This document shows positions 14,133 to 24,300 of a stretch of DNA of 64,000 nucleotides, piece after piece. Made by a program: the position numbers and the translations under genes. The stretch is from Setoptus koraiensis (lineage: Eukaryota > Arthropoda). The stretch spans positions 1,488,001 to 1,552,000 of the forward strand of contig CM106585.1 of NCBI GenBank assembly GCA_048013815.1, written 5' to 3'. A model generated the notes under the pieces. That model saw nothing but the letters and a program-made list of their open reading frames with translations. It did no database searches and was not told the DNA's origin. Position 1 is the stretch's first letter. Every line of letters starts with the position of its first letter.

Positions 14133-14770
14133 GTCATCAGTATTGCAACAAATGTAGCAAAAAGAATCTCGTGATTGTGCAAGGATTGATGTTGGTTACC
14201 TCATCAGAGGCTTGAGCGAGGCAATCGTCAAGAAAGCAGCTCATCGACAATTAAAAAGGTAGACAATGGGGGGTCATTGTGTAAGTGTATGAGAGTAGTT
14301 GTTGACCAGTAGATCAAACAAACATCACTCATCCTCTCGGATATTCATTGTGAGTGTCGCTAAAAATTTGAACGATACAACGGTTGTCGTGTTCAAAAGT
14401 CAACGTTTGAATAGCAACAGCGATTTATGTTGTTATTTGTATCAACATTTGCAAAAAGAGATTTCACTATGACGTTTCGTAGGGTTGACATATCGACGCT
14501 TGGGGGAGTTAGAAACAAAATCAAGCAGCCTCTCGACACTCGTACCGATTAGCTGTTGACGACTATGTGTACGAGAAGGGGGCATCGTAACCGACAAATG
14601 AGTGCAGTCGGCCGAAATCAACTGGTCAGTTGCTAACACACTACTGTCACAAGATAATAGGGTCAGCTAGTCGGTACGAGTATCGGCTAGTTTACTTTTT
14701 GCATCGTGCAGTTTTGCATTGTCGGACATATCAATATGTTACTCTAGTCGATTCTTGCACTACACTTGCA
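14133..14770 (+). repeat. Direct repeat copy 2, about 0.6 kb, non-coding
   Basis: Same orientation as copy 1. The 14133-14637 core is nearly identical to 11354-11858, and the 14664-14770 tail is clearly more diverged. The two copies are separated by about 2.1 kb of unrelated sequence. Short frames in both copies look alike only because the DNA is duplicated. Confidence 0.85.
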
Positions 14771-15850
14771 ATTTTTTGCCAATACTATGCGACTGTAGTG
14801 GCAGTCGTATGGGAAGTCCAACTGCCCGCTGGTCACTGCAGTCAGTGCAATGGCCTGTCGACAGATCAAAAACATGCTGTATACAATATTATTCTCCCCA
14901 CAAACAACATTGACTAGATAGATTTCCAATTGGAATGGCTCTGCTGTAAGAGTATTCTTCTCACACGATTGTTAGGAAGCCGATCAAACACTATCATCAA
15001 TTAGAAATCATTTGGGATGTTTTTCTTCTGATTATATACTATTAGAACTGAAACCAATTATCGCTACGTCATCAGCGTATTATTATACAGATTATTCGAA
15101 TGCAATCACAATCAACATACAGCAAGATTTTCGGTCGAAATGAAGTGTCATTTGGATGCGCCCATGAGAGGCCTATTCGCATGTTAGGCACAGCCATAAA
15201 ATGCATTATTATGATGAGAATTATCCTGTCAATCAATCGGGCCATTTGACACACAAGTCTCAAGTTCAAGTTGCGAATTAACAATAAAATAATTATACGA
15301 CGAATGGTAAACAACAAACTGGAATGTGTGTGCATCGACTAACTCCATCTAGATATTGCAACAACCGCATGACTAGCAATGTCACTTGAATGTGAATGTC
15401 AGGCCAAAGTGACTTTAGTGGCTCTCTCGTTATATCATTGAGTCAAAAGAATACCTCAAAAAGAGATTATTTTGAGATTGTTGTTCCCTATGGGTGAGTG
15501 TATGATGCCGCATCAGGTACATCAGTGCCAATGTTCACCGATTAGCTTGGCACTAGTACAGTAATAGCCCAGTGCAGTTGTAAAAGATAAAAGATGCCCT
15601 AATGCGTGAGTCGTGCAAGCTCGCCAAAAATGTCTAGAATTCGTCAGCTGATTTTTTGTTTATCAACAAGCTAGTTGCAAGTTTTAACTAACTACTGTCG
15701 ATGGTATGCTAATCCACGCCCAATGCTGCGGTAACTGCATTACAGTGCCCTAAGTGTGAGCACAAACAGTGAGTTACCTAACGGCTTGCGAAGCTGCCTT
15801 TCTGTCTGTTTGTATAACGCAACGAAAAATCCTAGAATTGGCTACATTGA

Positions 15851-15883
15851 TACAGTATTAGTACAGTATTAGTACAGTATTAG
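15851..15883 (+). repeat. Three perfect tandem copies of an 11-mer
   Basis: TACAGTATTAG is repeated three times without a mismatch. No other feature is near it. Confidence 0.9.
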
Positions 15884-16635
15884 TATACGGCGCCACTGGC
15901 ACTAGACAACCGGCTGTATCAGATAATAACTTGAACACTTCACCGCAAGTGTAACCTGCACGGCGTCAGTTATCAATATATTGCGGCAGTATAAATATTG
16001 TCTGTATAGTAGACTCATCATATCGTAGATGGAATAGATGCAAAAAGTACCATGCCAAAAACACTTACATGATGATACTGTGAATGTTATCTAATGACAA
16101 GCTTATCAAGTGCATCATCATCTCTGCTGCAGTCTGTAAATATAAATGTAGGTTTCTAGAGCGCAACTCTATCACTCTACCGTTTACGCCGTTCATTCCT
16201 TTTCTATTTGGCAAGCCAGCACAAGGGCTCTGTGTACAAAATTCGAACTCTAACTGTAGACGTGTAAATCATTACATCACTGTTATTGCTACTACTGTTA
16301 CTATTGTGACTTTTTCGGAAGGACAAAAGTTGACGAAAAAAAAAATTTGAAAAAATTTTCACGAGTCGTTCGTTGTAAATAACAGTCACGAGACTGACCG
16401 AGCAGCTTCAATATCGGGCCTTTTATACAACGTTACACGGTACACACCACAGTCGACAGCAAATACAAACAATCATCTGTACAGCCTTCAATAATTTAAC
16501 CCATCATTAATAAGTGTGCCAATCAACAAAAGTATAGACACATTACACAACAACGGTACATTACACAGCGACAGTGCGTTGCATAACATCAGCACAGCAA
16601 TAAAACAATTGACAATATTTGTCAGATCAACCACA

Positions 16636-17982
16636 ATGCGCCTTGAATCGAGCATCGATAACACTCTGACAGATGACCTCAAGAGACTGGGTCATATCTG
16701 CGTCACTTACAACAATCTCATATTAGTTTGGGGCGGCTACAAGGACAATGTAGACAAAGAGCCAGAGGATCTTTGGTTGTACAATCCACTGTCGCAATGC
16801 TGGACAGTGAAAAAATGTCATGGCTCCATACCGCCCGGTTTGTCTGGATCAACCAGTTCAATTATCGATGACAAATTGTATGTTTTTGGTGGTTACGCAG
16901 ATAGCGCCGAAGGTCATTTAAATTCTCTCTATTGTCTAGATATGAGAACATTGGTTTGGTCTCAAATTGAGCATATTCACGGCATAGAGCCTGTTCCATC
17001 GGATAAGTGTGTCAGTTGGTCGTACGAATCTAAATTATATATATTTGGTGGTTATGGATCGCCAAACGTTGAACATATTAATCAGCTAATTGATAAACAA
17101 CCAAATTTACATTTTGCTCGTGATTCAACATCCGCTTGGAGCTACAGAAGAGGCTGGAATAATCAGCTCGTGGAATATGATCCAGCTAACAATCAATGGA
17201 ACTGGCCGACATACTCTGGCGATTGTCCAACGGCTCGTGCTGCACACGCGGGCACACTCATGGGCGACAAATATTATTTATTTGGTGGTAGAGATCACCA
17301 AAGTAGATTGAACGATTTGTACTCATTGGATATGAAAACAAAAGTGTGGTCTAAGATAGAAACAAATGTAATGCAACCGGTGCAACAAACAATTCAGCAT
17401 CAGCGACAACAATTGTCATCAATTCAACAACATTCGTCAGATAATAATAATAACAATTCACCGTCAACATCCCATACTCAACAAGATATTAGTGAAACTA
17501 AACCACAGGCAAGATCCTGGACATCATTCACCCCAATCTCGTCTGACACCATTGTTTTATATGGAGGCTTCAGTCAGGATGAGACAGCATTAGACGATTG
17601 TTGGCTGTTTAATATACAATATAAGACATGGACCAAGGTCCCACTATTATTAAGTAAACCTAGATTGTGGCACACAGGCGTCAGGTCCCCATATGATGAG
17701 ATAATTATCTACGGTGGCTCAGCCACAACAGTTAATTCAATGGCCACCAAAGGAACTAAGAAACTTTATTGTGATGAACTTCTGACACTCAGATTGTCCC
17801 CTAAAACGCTTGTTAGGTCGGCCCTAGACAACGTTCCAACCATCTACTACAACAACAAATATATTAAATATCTACCCTCTAATTTACAATCGTTAGTTCA
17901 AGATAAATTGAAAACCAAAAGATCTCAAGAACACACAATGGCCCAAAAAATAAGTGATCGTCGTGGTCAATGCAACAAATAA
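16636..17982 (+). CDS. KLHDC2: KLHDC2 orthologue, kelch-repeat substrate receptor of a cullin-2 E3 ligase
   Basis: Human KLHDC2 recognises proteins ending in Gly-Gly and hands them to CUL2-elongin B/C for ubiquitination. This intronless 448-residue frame follows the human protein throughout, with six kelch blades (LVWGGY, LYVFGGY, LYIFGGYG, YYLFGGR, IVLYGGF, IIIYGGS). The pocket residues reported to hold the C-terminal glycine are kept: Arg219 and Arg224 in GGRDHQSRLND (human Arg236/Arg241) and Ser294-Trp295 in ARSWTSFTP (human Ser269-Trp270). KPRLWHTG also matches. The C-terminal LPSNLQSLVQDKL fits the VHL-box position. A ~45-residue Gln/Asn/Ser-rich loop (246-291) interrupts one blade. The frame is open upstream, but the ATG at 16636 sits just before RLGHICVTYNN, where the family starts. 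Confidence 0.93.
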   Translation: MRLESSIDNTLTDDLKRLGHICVTYNNLILVWGGYKDNVDKEPEDLWLYNPLSQCWTVKKCHGSIPPGLSGSTSSIIDDKLYVFGGYADSAEGHLNSLYCLDMRTLVWSQIEHIHGIEPVPSDKCVSWSYESKLYIFGGYGSPNVEHINQLIDKQPNLHFARDSTSAWSYRRGWNNQLVEYDPANNQWNWPTYSGDCPTARAAHAGTLMGDKYYLFGGRDHQSRLNDLYSLDMKTKVWSKIETNVMQPVQQTIQHQRQQLSSIQQHSSDNNNNNSPSTSHTQQDISETKPQARSWTSFTPISSDTIVLYGGFSQDETALDDCWLFNIQYKTWTKVPLLLSKPRLWHTGVRSPYDEIIIYGGSATTVNSMATKGTKKLYCDELLTLRLSPKTLVRSALDNVPTIYYNNKYIKYLPSNLQSLVQDKLKTKRSQEHTMAQKISDRRGQCNK

Positions 17983-17997
17983 CTCATATAATTTAAA

Positions 17998-18003
17998 AAT
18001 AAA
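17998..18003 (+). terminator. Probable polyadenylation signal of KLHDC2
   Basis: AATAAA lies 16 bases after the stop codon at 17980-17982, in A/T-rich sequence. Confidence 0.5.
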
Positions 18004-18262
18004 CTGTAATTATACCTCAATTGGTTGCATGTACAATAAAATTGTCCTAAGTGTCACCTGTCCAGAAATAGCGTACGCACAGTCTTTCTTGGTCATCCCA
18101 TTGATAACGAGTTTTATCTTCATTTCCTCCTCGGAGATGTCCGACGGATTATCCATTCACTGTATTCCAGTTTTACCAGTGGTCAACCAGAATTGATTCC
18201 GAACGTAACCATCCTAGAAATCATATGAATACATACATCCAAGGTTTGTTACTTGATAAATG

Positions 18263-18939
18263 TCAATCTTAAAAAGAAATGAGCTTTGTTCTATAAATTA
18301 TTTATTCAGATTTAAAAATAACTCGACACACGAGATCGGAATATAATTAGACGCGACGATCAAGTCAATGCAAGATATACTTGTATTACACGCCTCAAAG
18401 AATCCGTTAAACGAATGTACAATCTTGACAACGTTACAAATGAATGTGGTTCGTTCAATTTCGATTGCAATAAATGCGATGTATAATTCGAGTTTCCAAG
18501 ATTACTTGCATTTTTTTGAAAATCACGGCATACTCCAAAAATTTCTGTGGCGAGCAAGAGATTGTGTGAAGAGGATAGCCAAATTGAGACAAAATGGTAG
18601 ATCCATCTTGTCTCTTCGGGAATTTTATTTACATAATCTCTTGGTCGCCACAAAAATTTGTAGAAAATACCGTGTTTTTCAAATAATGCATGCAATCTCG
18701 GAAATTCGAATTATCTATTGTCACTGCTTGCAATTGAGATTATACGAACCACATCACTCGTAATATTGTCAAGATTGCATATTCGTTTAACGGATTCTTT
18801 GGGGCCTATAATTCAAATATATTTTGCGTTGACTTGATAATCTCGCCCTATTATATTCCAAATCTACTGTGCACGAAGTTATCTTTGAATTATAATAAAT
18901 AAGTAATAAGACAGAGCTAATTTCTTTTTATGAGATTGG
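18263..18939. repeat. Long imperfect inverted repeat (foldback), arms of about 335 bp
   Basis: The left arm (18263 to about 18600) is the reverse complement of the right arm (about 18603-18939) almost without spacer; the centre is at GGTAGATCC around 18595-18603. Matching blocks include CAAAGAATCCGTTAAACGAA near 18397, with its complement near 18780-18800, and AAAAAGAAAT near 18270 with its complement near 18920. Similarity by eye is about 75-80% with few small gaps over the whole length. Open frames on both strands inside it are by-products of the symmetry. Either a foldback/MITE-type element or a hairpin-RNA locus. Confidence 0.88.
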
Positions 18940-19340
18940 GTAATTGCTGCTCAAAGACAATGAATTGAATGTTAATGTAATGATTGCTAGGAGTTATATG
19001 GATGTGAGTTATATCGATATACAATGCACGAGCTTATAGTTACTGGTGAAAAAGTCTAATTTGCATTACAAGATATTGTACAAACGATATTTTACAAACG
19101 ACAAAAGAGTAGCGCGCGGATGGAGCTAGTTAGAGTTAGTCGTAACAAACGCAAATTGTCATTTGTCGCATGCATATCACCTCCAAACGACGCTAGGAGT
19201 TGTCCGCGTGAAATCAATAAATTTACGATAATGGGGAATACTTCTAGCGTCATTTTTACGTCTCGTAGGTCAGAAAGGCGAACAAGAATTTGAGAAAAAG
19301 TGGCATGTAGGCTGTCAGTGAAAGAGTACAATCTCGAATA

Positions 19341-19346
19341 TTTATT
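19341..19346 (-). terminator. Probable polyadenylation signal of the papain-family gene
   Basis: Reverse-strand AATAAA about 60 bases downstream of the stop codon at 19407. The rest of 18940-19406 shows nothing else recognisable. Confidence 0.5.
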
Positions 19347-19406
19347 TTAACATGTCGCAATGGAAATCAAGCGAATCACTATGAGACATCAAAATCGCAA
19401 CTTCTC

Positions 19407-20726
19407 CTATTCAGACTTCTCCTCTTCGGACTTGCCCTCTTCAGACTTCTCGCCTACAGACTTCTTCTCGCCAGGCTTGCCATCTTTAGCCTCCTTCTCT
19501 GGAACTACCTTTTTTATCGGTACAACATTCAGCGAATCGTAGAAATCATCAGCTGCCTCTCGGGGCAAGTTGCTGAACCTGAACTTGCTCACGTATCCGT
19601 CCTCGAAACATTTTTCCATTGCGGGCGTACGCGACAAACGGAAATAGCCACTCTCGCCCCAGTCGAGCCCCTGACTGTTTTTCAATATCCAGTAAGGTTC
19701 GCCCTCTTCCGATCCGTAGCCCATCAGCACCATGCCGTGGCTCATATACCCATCACTACAATCCTCTCCGTGGTGTATGCCCTGATCATACACTGTATAA
19801 TCTGGGGGCAACTTCACATGTGTAACAATGGGCTGCTCTTTTAGTAATTCTTCCCAGTGTGTCCTATTTACTTCAAGTCTTACCCAGTTATAAACTTCGA
19901 CTTTTAGATTCTCGGAATTCCTGTTCATATTACAAGTTTGTCTTTTTCCAATGTAAGGTAGATCTTTCTCCAATTTAAATCCAACGAATCTTGACATTGC
20001 CTTGGCGACACTTATCTTACCGCCATTGCAACCGGCCAGGCCGTACATGTGACCGCAATCGAGGTAATACTGTTCGCTGAAATTTATATTTTCTCCGTTT
20101 GTTTGTCTGCAATAATGCCACTCGGCAAAGGCATTATAAGAGAAGGCAAAGCAACAACCGCATTTTGTACCTTGAACATCAAAATTTAGAGCGCAATATC
20201 TCAAATCAGCATCGATGTGTGTCGGACTTCCTTCTGGCCCGTCTGGTATAACGGGTCTCTTGCTGCGAAACAAAGACACAATTTTGTTCTTTTTCTTAAA
20301 AGCGGGCGCCATTACGATTCCCCCTCCATCGTCGATAGGTTCATCGTCTTCATCAACTATCTCATATTCCGGCGAAATTGCGCGCTTTCCTCTGCCTGGT
20401 TTGAATTCGTCAAACGCCTTGTCTGTTGGGCGCAATCGATACAGTTTACCTTCGGGTCCAGCATTATGTTTAGCAATAAATATTGAATTATCTTCGAATA
20501 TTTTCCTTCTTCTCTCTAGCTCAGCTGCATTGTTCACATAATCTCTTGGATTGTGTTTGAGGAATTCATCGAAAGTCATCAATTTAGCCAACTCTGCTCT
20601 TTCAGCTTCGTTGAGCTCAGACGAATCGTCGCAACTCACCGAGATATGCAGTGAGCTACTGAATATTACCGCTAGTAGGACAGATATTGCTGCAGCTAAT
20701 ACTTGCACTAACTCTTTTTTAACCAT
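19407..20726 (-). CDS. Secreted papain-family (C1A) cysteine protease with Lys/Glu tail, intronless
   Basis: A 439-residue frame beginning with a signal peptide (about residues 9-31). A long pro-region has a basic RRKIFEDN helix. The peptidase domain shows the oxyanion Gln185, catalytic Cys192 in KCGCCFAFS, SEQYYLDC, GCNGG, His330 in SHGMVLMGYG and Asn350 in WILKNSQGLDWGESGYF, so the catalytic set is complete. Oddities: the residue before the catalytic Cys is Cys where Ser is usual; one extra residue separates Gln185 from the active site; the Trp after it is Phe; the Trp after Asn350 is Gln. An acidic linker with basic Arg/Lys clusters precedes the mature domain. The C-terminus adds about 30 residues of Lys/Glu/Ser repeats. 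Mites have large, fast-evolving families of these proteases (group 1 allergens and relatives, some inactive); this looks like a divergent member that may still be active. Confidence 0.9.
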   Translation of the reverse strand: MVKKELVQVLAAAISVLLAVIFSSSLHISVSCDDSSELNEAERAELAKLMTFDEFLKHNPRDYVNNAAELERRRKIFEDNSIFIAKHNAGPEGKLYRLRPTDKAFDEFKPGRGKRAISPEYEIVDEDDEPIDDGGGIVMAPAFKKKNKIVSLFRSKRPVIPDGPEGSPTHIDADLRYCALNFDVQGTKCGCCFAFSYNAFAEWHYCRQTNGENINFSEQYYLDCGHMYGLAGCNGGKISVAKAMSRFVGFKLEKDLPYIGKRQTCNMNRNSENLKVEVYNWVRLEVNRTHWEELLKEQPIVTHVKLPPDYTVYDQGIHHGEDCSDGYMSHGMVLMGYGSEEGEPYWILKNSQGLDWGESGYFRLSRTPAMEKCFEDGYVSKFRFSNLPREAADDFYDSLNVVPIKKVVPEKEAKDGKPGEKKSVGEKSEEGKSEEEKSE

Positions 20727-20861
20727 ATTTATTTATTTTATTGTCTTTCTAGTTTATCTGACAAAAAATTTTTGGGGGCTCAAGAGTGATAGATATCTGA
20801 AATAACGAAATATAAACAATTCTCTGTCTATAGAGTGAATTTTCCACACAACAAAAGCGCC

Positions 20862-20869
20862 ATTATATA
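20862..20869 (-). promoter_or_regulatory. TATA-like box upstream of the protease gene
   Basis: Reverse strand TATATAAT about 135-145 bases before the start codon. Position suits a core promoter with a short leader, but the region is A/T-rich. Confidence 0.3.
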
Positions 20870-20973
20870 GAATTCTAAATATAGAAACCATCCAGTAGAA
20901 TTTTCATATGAAGACTTGATTTGGGAAGGCCTACAAAACTATTTTTACCATCTATTGAAGCAGGAATGCTGTC

Positions 20974-21019
20974 AAGGTTGTCTGAAACAACTGAAACGGT
21001 GATTGTTGCAGACAACCTT
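20974..21019. other. 46-base hairpin, 17-bp stem
   Basis: AAGGTTGTCTGAAACAA pairs with TTGTTGCAGACAACCTT with one mismatch around a 12-base loop. Too short for a typical microRNA precursor; it may be a regulatory or replication-derived palindrome. Confidence 0.6.
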
Positions 21020-21374
21020 TCTTTTCAAATTTACAGTTGATAATAGTGACTATGATACAGGACCCAAGCATCATGGATTGATGGAACAATGATCTGCCAA
21101 GAAAGGATCAAGCGGTCACTGAATTCGATGGATGGCATGCATTTTGCAATCTCTTAATCGTGGCTTCTAAAAATCTGAAATAAGTTGCGAAAAGTGAAAG
21201 ATTTAAAGAATTCGATGAAGGCATATGGGCAATTTTGTTCGAGATGATGATTATTATTTGCTGTCTCGCTATTTACAATTGGATATATTACAACACATTT
21301 GTTTTTCACTAGTGACTTTTACTACTTCTTGTCTTTTTGTGGCACATTATTGTAGTTTAGTATAACCTATTCTA

Positions 21375-24300
21375 TCAACTTTCATCAACACTAAAACTAT
21401 CGTCAAATGGAACGGTCATTTTGAGCATTTGAGTTTCGTATTCCTTCTTCAATGTGTTTGGTTGTTGTTTGTGCTGCTGATGATCCATATAAATCGGGTC
21501 TGGCATATTGGACATTCTTGGCGGCGCCTGAAACAGACCCCCGGGTCCAATTTGAATGTAATCACGAGATATAGTAGACAATTTCCTAGGGGTTGTGCCA
21601 GCGCTACTTCCGCTCTGATAGTAGCTAGACTGATGATGTGGTCCTAACTTTTTTGGATTGCGGCCATCGTAGTGTTTCGACCAAGATCGGCACTGATACA
21701 TTATTCCAAATATGCCAAATATCGCTATCAATAGAGCCAGTGCTATGAGAGCAGAACCGAAATCATTTGTGGTCAATCCGAGACGCATTGGTGTCACTTG
21801 TTGAATGCGCGACAATACTACTGGAACATAGGGGTGTCTCACTCTAGCCGCGTTGAAGCCTAAAAAATGTTTCATTTACGTTGATAAAGATTACAGAATT
21901 ATATTAGTAAATTGAACTGGATATTCGACATGAACAAGTGCGATCGGTTTTGTGTACTTCACAAAAACTCACCAAGTGTCTGAACGACTATGTCAAGAAG
22001 AGAATTTTGAGCTTTTGTGTCGAAAAGGGTTGTCTTGACACGCGAATCGTCGCTTGGCACAATACGGAAAGTGCCCGGTTCGATGAGATAAAACCAGGCA
22101 TCGGTGCCTGTGACATCGGCATCGATAGATCCGTTGCGTTGTATTTTGAGCGATTCTGCCTTCTCGAGACCAGGTATCAAGCCGGTTCTTTCCTGGATAA
22201 TACTGTTTAGGATGATGATTGAGAGAATGAGATAAAATTAATTGGAATGACCAATTAGAGCAAATGCCGGCAAGAGCAAATTCTAAATTGAATCCATGCC
22301 AGAAGCACCAGCTGAAAACGAGATTTTCGGTAATGTGTCTCACCTGAGCAATTCCTCCTTAGTGTCCAACACTCTACCTGGCGGTGTGTCTTTTAGCACC
22401 AGTGCTATTCTGTGTCTGTCGTCGATTAAATTGATAACTACCTCCGCCAAGGAATACAATGGCGAGCCAGATAGATCTGGATTGTCTCTGGCGACAACTT
22501 GAATTTTCAGAGGCAAACGGGACAGTGCGACATCTTCGACAGGTCTGCTGGTTCTGAGAATGCCCGCGCTTGGATCTATTTTAAAGCGACCATCCAAATC
22601 TGACTCTGCCAATATCTCGTACGTCACTAAGCCGTTTGACGTAGAAGAGTCAAGATCGACAGCTTGCAGTTGTATTATTTGAGTATCAGATGGGGCGTCG
22701 TTGGCGACCGCGGTCAAAAATCGTCCGCCAGTTATGTGGCTATAACGGGGATGTAGCTTAAACATTGGCTTATTATCATTTCTGTCCAATATGTTGACAT
22801 TAACTTGAGCCATTGTCTTGGAGCTGCCACCAATAGTGTTTAGTCTAATGGTCAATATAAACCTTGTTTTTTGTTCATAATCAATAGTGTTGTCCATTGT
22901 GTGTATCTCACAATCGCGCTGATCATTTACCATAATGTAAAATTTGCCCAATTCATTTCCTGACACAATTTCGCAGCTTATGGGAAAGTTCAATTTTGGC
23001 TTATTGATAACGGGCAACACCTTAATTAGTGTGTGTGCTTGGCTGTTTTCCTCTACTTCCACAGTGAATTGAGTATCGGCAAAGCCCACCGATGACTCTG
23101 GCGATATTTCGGCCAAATGATCAATGAATATAGTCAGCGTGGTTGTGCTACTCAATGATGGCTGACCTAAATCTCTCGCTTTTATCACTAGTCTCGTCTC
23201 GGAGCTTAAATCCTTTCTTAGGTCATCTTTGACACTAATAGTTCCCGTTGTGGGATCAATCATAAAATATTGCCACGATTTATCTGAATTTCGGCCAACA
23301 ATCTCGTATCTAATCTGGTTGTTTGGCTCCATTCCATCATTGTCCACAGCTTGTAAGGTTGTGACCAACGAGCCCAATGGCACAGAATCTTGAATTCTAA
23401 CAGGTAGTGGACTGTTGTAAAAGATGGGCACATTATCATTGGCATCGTTTACCAAAACTTCAACCTGACAAGTAGTGGAGGCAGTCTTGCTGTCATGCTG
23501 ATTGGTGGATATTGTTGGATTTTGATTCTCAACAGTGCCTATGATTAGTGTGTGTCGCTTGGCTTGCTCATAATCCAACCCTTTGATTGTTTGCAGCCAG
23601 CCAGTGATGGGGTCCACAGAAAATAGCGACGAGTCGCCTTGGCGCAACGTGTAAGTTATTTGTGGCACAGTGTCCGCGTCACTGGCCACCACTTGCACCA
23701 ATTTATGATTGGCAACATTCTCTGTCACGCTAACTGTTATGTAATGTTTGTCAAATTTGGGCAGCTCGTCTTGTTTGTCTACCACCTTTACGGTGACACT
23801 TGCTGTCGACAGTCGCGAATGATCCCCGTGATCGGTGGCAGTCACCACTAAATTGTGCACTTTTTCACTCTCGTAATCAAGTGGCTCCAGCACGGTCAAT
23901 TCGCCCGTTCTTTCGTCAATCTGAAACTTGTTTGATCCCTCCAGTTTCGACGACAACGAGTAACTAATGTCGCCATTGTCGCCACTGTCGGCATCATGGG
24001 CCACAATCTGTCCAATCACTTGCTGACTGATGCCCTCCTCAACTCGAAACGTGTAATGGCCACTGGTAAATCGGGGATTTTCATCGTTGATGTCTGTGTG
24101 GTGTTCGTAACATTGTTTTCAGAGATAGAACAGAGGTCGTTTTATGTTAGAATCAAAACTGTTTGCGACACATCACTCACAATTACAAAAAATCAATTAA
24201 ATCAATCAGAATAAATGTAAAACTAGACTCACCTGTTATTGTCACCAGCACAGTGGCGCTACTAGCCAAGCCGCCTTGATCGCGGGCCTCCACCAACAAA

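Larger units (their letters stand above)
5527..16635. other. 11-kb stretch with no recognisable gene
   Basis: Between the divergently transcribed transporter (-) and KLHDC2 (+) genes. Only short open frames occur, with no family similarity, ATG/splice logic or conserved motifs; several (for example 9038-9404) exist only because of CAA/CAG runs. The region holds the two copies of a direct repeat (11354 and 14133), small hairpins and a short 11-mer array. 5' UTR exons, promoters or non-coding RNAs of either flanking gene could lie here but cannot be told from sequence alone. Confidence 0.6.
20727..21374. other. Intergenic: 5' flank of the protease gene and 3' flank of the cadherin gene
   Basis: Both flanking genes are on the reverse strand. 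Apart from a TATA-like site (20862) and a short hairpin (20974) I see no gene or repeat here. Confidence 0.6.

Noticed and set aside
11354-14770. The two direct repeats as terminal repeats of an LTR element
   Set aside because: The 2.1-kb interior has no retroelement coding sequence, and no TG/CA ends, primer site or target duplication were seen.
11823-14917. Similar short frames in the two direct-repeat copies, as a small gene family
   Set aside because: Their similarity follows from the duplicated DNA; they start differently, lie in the more diverged tail and have no protein-like features.
18360-18763. Two overlapping frames of 111 and 131 codons on opposite strands
   Set aside because: Both lie within the palindrome and mirror each other; they are a result of its symmetry.
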